A DNA stretch of 31,849 nucleotides. Origin: Oscillospiraceae bacterium (GTDB taxonomy: Bacteria > Bacillota > Clostridia > Christensenellales > Aristaeellaceae). Below are positions 27,616 to 31,849 of the stretch, piece by piece; positions within the stretch are counted from its first letter, which is position 1; every line of letters starts with the position of its first letter. The stretch covers positions 1 to 31,849 of the forward strand of contig JAITDK010000267.1 in the NCBI GenBank assembly GCA_031282605.1, read 5' to 3'. The position numbers and the translations under genes are program-made. The notes under the pieces were generated by a model. That model was not told the DNA's origin and did not search any database. It was given only the letters and a program-made list of their open reading frames with translations.

Positions 27616-28023
27616 ATGACGGATATAGAAAGCGCGGCGGCCTTCTTTGGAGCGACGGATAGATTTGCGGTTGATGTGCTCGGCGCGGAGATTGAGCAGG
27701 TAGGGGATGGGTACGCGGCGGTCGGGCTGACGCTTAAGGATAAGCATCGGCGGGTAGAGAACGCGGTGCAGGGCGGGGTGATATTCACGCTAGGGGATTA
27801 CGCGTTCGCGGTCGCCACGAACGACGAGGATACGCGGGTAGTATCGCTGTCAAACACGATCAATTTTCACAAGCAGCCCAAGGGCGGGAGGCTCCGAGCC
27901 GAAGCGCGGCAGGAATCGCGCGGAAACACGGTGCAATCCTATCTGGTGCGGATAACGGACGAGTTGGGCACGCTGGTCGCCACGATGTCGGTAACCGGCT
28001 ACACGATTCACAAGCGAACATAG
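27616..28023 (+). CDS. PaaI-type hotdog-fold thioesterase
   Basis: 135 residues, normal length for the PaaI family, which hydrolyses acyl- or aryl-CoA thioesters in the cytoplasm as small oligomers. Typical elements: an N-terminal helix, VGLTLKDKHRRVENAVQGGVIFTLGDYAFAVATN (the family's HxNxxGxxHGGxxxxLxDxA region). In this segment the usual first His-Gly is replaced by Val-Gln, while NA-x-x-GG and the Asp near 65 remain. It ends with MSVTGYTIHKR. Start: the open frame reaches far upstream, but ATG 27616 fits the family N-terminus and follows AGGGGG by nine nucleotides. It stops with TAG; the terminator is at 28198-28234. Substrate unknown. Confidence 0.87.
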   Translation: MTDIESAAAFFGATDRFAVDVLGAEIEQVGDGYAAVGLTLKDKHRRVENAVQGGVIFTLGDYAFAVATNDEDTRVVSLSNTINFHKQPKGGRLRAEARQESRGNTVQSYLVRITDELGTLVATMSVTGYTIHKRT

Positions 28024-28084
28024 CTGGCCAAGCCCGCCGCGACTGTCCGGTTCTAAAACCGGGCAGCGTTTCGCCGCATCGTAT

Positions 28085-28151
28085 AGCGTAAGGGCGCGTA
28101 GGTTTGTGTTGAATGGGGTGCGCATGCACTCAGGCCTTACGCGCTTACGCT
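28085..28151. repeat. Imperfect inverted repeat downstream of the thioesterase gene
   Basis: AGCGTAAG (28085-28092) pairs exactly with CTTACGCT (28144-28151). Inside it GCGTAGG (28096-28102) pairs with CCTTACGC (from 28135) apart from one bulged base. A GTGC/GCAC pair sits in the middle. A smaller hairpin CCGGTT/AACCGG (28047-28052, 28057-28062) lies just upstream. Function unknown. Confidence 0.55.
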
Positions 28152-28197
28152 GTGGGTTAAAGGCGCGCCGCGGTCGTCCCCTTCCGACGCGCCGTCA

Positions 28198-28234
28198 GGA
28201 AAACCCCTCCGCCGCTGCGGCGAAGGGGTTTTCC
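28198..28234. terminator. Strong bidirectional hairpin terminator
   Basis: A 17-bp stem with one mismatch, GGAAAACCCCTCCGCCG against CGGCGAAGGGGTTTTCC, loop of three. The A-tract and T-tract arms serve both directions. It ends the thioesterase transcript on the plus strand and the ABC exporter operon on the minus strand (stop at 28250). Confidence 0.9.
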
Positions 28235-28249
28235 CAATAGTTTTCGCCT

Positions 28250-30172
28250 TTAGAATGAGGCGGCTTGATCGCGGGAGGACTGTATCAAGTCTACTTGATG
28301 TTGCTTGATCCGGTATATCTTGTCGCAGATCTGGAATACGCTCGGGCGGTGCGTCGTCAGCACTACCGTTTTAATCTTGGAGTCCGTGAATATATTGTTC
28401 AGCACTTCTTTCTCTGTGTAAATGTCCAGCGCGGAGGTCGCTTCATCCAGCAATAGTATCGGCGCGCCGCGCAGCAACGCTCGGGCTATCGCCAGCCGCT
28501 GCGCCTGCCCTTCCGATAACCCTAGACCGCGCTCGCCCAGCTTGCTGTCCAGCTTGTCCGGGCTGCGCTCTATAAAGTCCCACGCGCACGCCTGCTTCAG
28601 CGCGGCGATGATCTCCTCGTCCGACGCGTCCGGATTACCCAGCAGCATATTGTCGCGTATCGTTCCGGAGAACATCGTGTTCCCCTGCGGTACGTACGAG
28701 AAGAACGCGCGCGTCTCCACCGATAACGGCAGCGTCTGCCCGCCCGGCGACGTCAGATACGCTTTACCTGAATTCGGCTCCAGCAGCCCGAGCATCAACC
28801 GCACCATCGTCGTCTAGCCCTCGCCCGACGGCCCTACCAGCGCCACTGACTCGCCTACGTTCACCGCGATGTTCGCGCGATCAAGCACCGTCTTGCCCTC
28901 GATGTATTCAAACGACAAATCCTCCACCATCATCCCCATGCCGCCCTGCTTCTTTGCAAGCTGCTCGAACTGCGACACCGCTTCCGGCTTCTGAGTACGG
29001 TCGCGCGGCAGATCGAACAGCTTGATTACGCGTTCGGCGCTGGCCGTTATCTCGATCGCGCCCATTATGAAACCCATGATCGCGTTTACCGGACCCGCCA
29101 CCTGCCCGTACAGCAACGAATACGCGGCCAGCACGCCGTATGTCAATTCACCTTCAAGTATCCTGTACAGCATGAATACGGTTATGCCATAACCCACTAC
29201 GCGTCCTACCAGCCCCAGCATCAATCCGGTCACTATGCCGTACCTGGTGCGCTCATACGTCAGGTCATACATCTTGTCGTGTATTTTGCGGTAGCGCTTC
29301 AGGAACTCAGGCACCAGCATGAACGACTTGACGACCATTATGTTGTACATAGACTCGTTCAGGAACGAGCTGTTCTCGCTGCCCAGTTCCAGCGAACGCT
29401 TGTTGTAATCGCGCGTGCGTTTCGCCTTTACGCGGATCACGAATAAGGACATCGGCACGCCTATCAGGGCTATTATCATCATCTTCCAGTCGAAGTAGAT
29501 CAGCATGGCGCTGGCCGCTATAAACTGGACGCACTGCACTACCAGCGACGGTATCGTGTTTAGCACAAACCCCGATATGGTGTCGGCGTCGCCCGCGATA
29601 CGGTTGACCAGATCGCCCGAGTGGAACCCGGCCAGGCTCATCCAATCGGCCTCAAGAACCGCCTTGAATACCAGCCTCTTGATCCCCAACCCGCAGTCCA
29701 TCGACAGCCTCAGCGTAAAGAACTTCATGAACAGCGACCAGCAGAACATGACGATCTTGTACAGCACATACCCGACGACGATCCATATCGCCCACGGCGG
29801 AATCAGGTTGAGCGCCCACGTGACGGTTCCCCAGAATCCGCGAGCCATCGCGTTGCCGAATTGCTGCTGAGCGAAGCTGATTAACTCCGGTATCTGCCCG
29901 ACAACCCAGTCCGCCAGCCATTTATACAGGTACGCGTACGCCACGCCCAGCAGCGTGAAGAATATCGACAGCGACAGCAGGAACCCTATCCGACCCTTGT
30001 ACGGCTTGCCGAATGTGGTCATCCACTTCAGCTGCTTCTTCATGTCGGTCCAGTTAATGGGATCGACGTCGTCCTGCTGGAATTGGACGAGGCGGTTGAT
30101 CAGGCCTTGGATGAACCCGTCCGCCTTGCCCTGCTTCTCTTGCTTTTCCTGCTTTTCCTGATTGTCTTGCAT
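28250..30172 (-). pseudogene. ABC exporter (fused permease-ATPase) interrupted by TAG at the Walker A lysine
   Basis: One frame of 640 codons from ATG 30172 (AGGAGG four nucleotides upstream) to 28250, broken only by TAG at 28816-28814, codon 453. Before it: a Q-E-K repeat at the N-terminus, an ABC type-1 permease domain (about 45-360), and an ATPase beginning ...VALVGPSGEG. After it, in the same frame, comes TTMVRLMLGLLEPNSGK. A normal Walker A would read GPSGEGKTT, so the stop replaces the catalytic Lys by one base change (AAG to TAG). The rest of the ATPase is intact: Q-loop YVPQGNTMF, signature LSEGQAQRLAIARALL, Walker B ILLLDEATSALD, H-loop LTTHRPS. An ATG at 28807 could restart translation of a C-terminal piece lacking Walker A. 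It is last in a three-gene operon with an HprK-like and an S26-like protein. Either a very recent pseudogene or a sequence error. Confidence 0.9.
30132..30158. repeat. Three 9-bp units at the start of the ABC exporter gene
   Basis: Plus strand TGCTTCTCT, TGCTTTTCC, TGCTTTTCC without gaps. On the coding strand they encode an E-K-Q triplet repeated at the protein's N-terminus, just after MQDNQ, ahead of the permease domain. Confidence 0.85.
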
Positions 30173-30180
30173 AAGTCCTC

Positions 30181-30657
30181 CTATATCCGTTTTACCGCGC
30201 GAACCAGCGCGAACAGTATCCTCCGCAGCGGACGCAGCGCCAGCCATACCCGCCCGTACAGTGCGGCCGCGGGCGAGTCGGCCTTTATGAACCGACCGTT
30301 CCTGCGCAGCATTACCACCTTTGCGTATATCCTCTCGCGCGGGATCGGGCCTTCCAGCCATACCTGGCCGTCGCCGCTCAAGATCGCGCCGCCTGACACC
30401 GCCTTGAGTACGCGATGCATTACCTGGCTGCCGTCGGCGCGCTGGGCATAAATAATCTGCCCGCGCTTAGGCGGCCAGTCCACGTCGGTATAGGGCGCGA
30501 GCACGACCGCATCCTTCATGTGATGCAGCGTCGGGATCATGCTGTCGCCGGTTACGGTCAGAGTCACCGAACCCAGCAGCGCCAGCGAGCCGCGCAGAGC
30601 GTCCAGCCCGGGATTACTTGGCGGCGCTTCGGGGAAGTTCAAGGGTGCGGTCAGCAT
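30181..30657 (-). CDS. Signal-peptidase-like protein, S24/S26 superfamily (S26B/SipW-like catalytic pattern)
   Basis: 158 residues. The serine motif TGDSMIPTL (S39) is followed by KRGQIIYAQ (about 64-72), then VMHRVLKAV (His81) and LSGDGQVWLEG (Asp96). A His in H-R-V instead of the bacterial Lys, with a following GD, is the pattern of ER-type/SipW-type (S26B) signal peptidases. There is no clear N-terminal membrane helix; the C-terminus (about 130-158) is basic and amphipathic, so membrane contact may occur there. ATG 30657 has GGAGG eight nucleotides upstream. It lies 39 nt after the HprK-like gene and 8 nt before the ABC exporter. Context suggests cleavage of a small exported peptide, but no substrate is seen. 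Confidence 0.82.
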   Translation of the reverse strand: MLTAPLNFPEAPPSNPGLDALRGSLALLGSVTLTVTGDSMIPTLHHMKDAVVLAPYTDVDWPPKRGQIIYAQRADGSQVMHRVLKAVSGGAILSGDGQVWLEGPIPRERIYAKVVMLRRNGRFIKADSPAAALYGRVWLALRPLRRILFALVRAVKRI

Positions 30658-30673
30658 ATCGTCACCCTCCCAC

Positions 30674-30700
30674 CGCCGTCACTACTGTCACCACTGTCAC
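30674..30700. repeat. Three 9-bp tandem units at the HprK-like/S26-like gene junction
   Basis: On the minus strand GTGACAGTG, GTGACAGTA, GTGACGGCG in a row. The first includes the TGA stop of the HprK-like gene. Degenerate copies (GTGGGAGG, GTGACGAT) continue through the ribosome site to the next ATG. Confidence 0.75.
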
Positions 30701-31578
30701 CAATCGAGGTAGGCTTCCAGCGCCTCGACCGCGCGGACATCCGGCGTGCAGCTGAGCAGCGGCATCGGCACGCCGGTCAAAACCCGTTCGACCGTATCCA
30801 TGCCCAGGTTGAACAGCCGCTCGTCCCACAGCGGCAGCGACGTCCCCGCCAGTATGTATTGCAGACCCTCCGTATGACTCAGAGGGCGAACCGTGTTGAC
30901 GGGAGCCTGCGCGAGCGCGACCAGCGCGGCCAGCTTGACGCTGGCGTTTTCGTATATCTCGCTGGAACCAGCCCATGGCGAGCCGTACGCGTATATCCCG
31001 TCGGGATGGGCGCGCAGTATCGCGCGGTCGCCATTAAGGATGCGCGCGCCGCGGTTCTCGCGCCATAGATTCGCTTGAGTGGACTTGCCCGTCTGAGACG
31101 GCGCGGTGAACGCGACGCCGCCGCGTTCGGTCTCGATCAGCGCGCAGTGCAGCATGATCACGCCGTGGCTGAGCAGCATCTTCTCAAACAGGAACGCGTT
31201 GCCGTAATTCTCGTAGTCGAGCCAGTTATCCGGGATGAACACCTCCGCGCGCGTGTAATCGTTCTGAGGCATCAGCGTCCACATACAGCGGGGATCGCCC
31301 TCCCGCATCGCCGTCCGTTTGACGAGACGATCATTCCACAGGTACAGGCGGTTAACCAGATCCTCGCTGATCAAATCCATCGCGTCCTCGGCGGGAACGG
31401 GTGAATGAGCCGGGGCGCCGGGGTCGTATGCCCGCAGCGTGATAGCAAGGTCAGGCTCGCCGTCAAAGGCATGTCCGTCCTTCAACGCGAACGGTTCGAA
31501 TGACGCGAGCGGCTCGATTCCTGGCAATTCGCTTATCGACACATTCAACCCCGCTATGTTGTAACAATGCCGCGCCAC
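30697..31578 (-). CDS. HPr kinase-like / PEP carboxykinase-like P-loop protein
   Basis: 293 residues. An N-terminal domain (about 1-130) precedes a kinase-like ATPase with GGVAFTAPSQTGKST (P-loop APSQTGKS, about 159-166). NGDRAILR (Asp near 184, the HprK-like metal/catalytic position) and YGSPWAGSSEIYENASVKLAALVAL near 212-235 follow. It is not canonical HPr kinase: length, N-domain and context differ. Relatives with this P-loop occur beside PqqD-like proteins, S24/S26 peptidases and ABC exporters in peptide-maturation loci, and one group phosphorylates lasso peptides; that link is family knowledge applied by inference. Start: the frame extends to 31635, but that ATG lies upstream of the promoter at 31621-31649. 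GTG 31578 with AGAGGGG five nucleotides upstream is chosen. First gene of the operon. Confidence 0.85.
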   Translation of the reverse strand: MARHCYNIAGLNVSISELPGIEPLASFEPFALKDGHAFDGEPDLAITLRAYDPGAPAHSPVPAEDAMDLISEDLVNRLYLWNDRLVKRTAMREGDPRCMWTLMPQNDYTRAEVFIPDNWLDYENYGNAFLFEKMLLSHGVIMLHCALIETERGGVAFTAPSQTGKSTQANLWRENRGARILNGDRAILRAHPDGIYAYGSPWAGSSEIYENASVKLAALVALAQAPVNTVRPLSHTEGLQYILAGTSLPLWDERLFNLGMDTVERVLTGVPMPLLSCTPDVRAVEALEAYLDW

Positions 31579-31620
31579 CGTATCCCCTCTCAATACAGAC
31601 AGAATAATTCCCTTTACGCG

Positions 31621-31649
31621 ATTATAGCATATCATTCACGTATTGTCGA
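31621..31649 (-). promoter_or_regulatory. Promoter of the HprK-like / S26-like / ABC exporter operon
   Basis: On the minus strand there is a -35 TCGACA at 31649-31644 (five of six), a 17-bp spacer and a perfect -10 TATAAT at 31626-31621. Start near 31614, leader about 36 nt to GTG 31578. Its position rules out the longer frame of the first gene. Confidence 0.78.
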
Positions 31650-31800
31650 TAATTTGCGATATGGTTTTCATTGCCTGTTCATAAATGAGCGGAATCTAAC
31701 GGGCATGGAGGTTGTTTTTGAACGCCGGGCGCAGCATAGCAAGAGCGCGTCCGCTTTGCGGCATCGGAACCGACTTCGTTGAACGCCTAATAGCCGCCGT

Positions 31801-31822
31801 TCGACGGGGTTCCCCCCGTCGA
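31801..31822. repeat. Hairpin near the right edge
   Basis: Perfect 9-bp stem TCGACGGGG / CCCCGTCGA with loop TTCC. No T-run on either side, so a terminator is uncertain. No gene is seen between 31650 and the window end; this hairpin may belong to a gene beyond the edge. Confidence 0.5.
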
Positions 31823-31849
31823 GTCAGCGATATCTATGGTTATATCAGC

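Noticed and set aside
28045..28064. tRNA T-arm-like hairpin GGTTCTAAAACC
   Set aside because: Position 57 is not a purine, no acceptor stem, D-arm or anticodon arm flanks it, and the next bases do not allow a CCA end.
28814..28816. Genome-wide recoding of TAG as a sense codon to explain the ABC exporter stop
   Set aside because: TAG is a normal stop for the SEDS gene (469-471), the FHA gene (1862-1864), LysR (7087-7089), tilS (14051-14053) and the thioesterase (28021-28023), each at the expected family C-terminus.
31567..31782. 71-residue plus-strand frame at the right edge
   Set aside because: It overlaps the promoter and start of the HprK-like gene on the opposite strand, has no ribosome site, and the product resembles nothing known.

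Overview
The window is GC-rich chromosomal DNA of a bacterium, most likely a member of the Clostridia (Bacillota). I infer this from family content and gene order, not from a search: tilS-hpt-ftsH is a classic Firmicutes order. FHA protein / SEDS glycosyltransferase / class B penicillin-binding protein is a common clostridial cell-wall cassette. Strong Shine-Dalgarno sequences (AGGAGG type) precede most genes. There is no phage, integrase, transposase, CRISPR array, rRNA or tRNA that I can see. TAA, TAG and TGA are all used as ordinary stops.

Layout. (1) 1-4397, minus strand: secreted protein of unknown function, manA, FHA membrane protein, FtsW/RodA-family protein, and the N-terminal third of a penicillin-binding protein cut off by the left edge; a cell-envelope run. 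(2) 4398-4886: about 490 bases without a gene, holding two candidate promoters for the next gene. (3) 4887-5765, plus: diacylglycerol/lipid kinase, ending at a strong bidirectional hairpin. (4) 5806-10097, minus: a sugar isomerase-like TIM barrel, rmuC, a LysR regulator and a MetE-like (YxjG/YxjH-type) protein. (5) 10181-11290, plus: DUF3810-type membrane metalloprotease. (6) 11291-11848: a non-coding stretch dense in perfect inverted repeats, then a strong promoter with a palindrome. (7) 11849-16645, plus: C4 zinc-ribbon coiled-coil protein, tilS, hpt, ftsH. (8) 16726-27335, minus: a 2150-residue secreted protein built of prealbumin-like/SdrD-B-like repeats, a DUF368 (PopT-type) polyprenyl-phosphate transporter, and two related secreted proteins. 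(9) 27616-28023, plus: PaaI-type hotdog thioesterase behind an odd cytosine-depleted leader. (10) 28250-31578, minus: a compact operon with its own promoter and terminator, encoding an HPr-kinase-like ATPase, a signal-peptidase-like (S26B/SipW-type) protein and an ABC exporter.

The most notable observation is in region 10. The ABC exporter reads as one continuous frame except for a single in-frame TAG exactly where the invariant Walker A lysine should be. The three-gene operon has the parts list of a peptide maturation/export system, but no precursor peptide is visible. Other points worth attention are the C-depleted leader in front of the thioesterase gene, the hairpin-rich intergenic block at 11348-11573, the very large unanchored repeat protein beside a lipid-carrier transporter, and three independent 9-bp tandem repeats.
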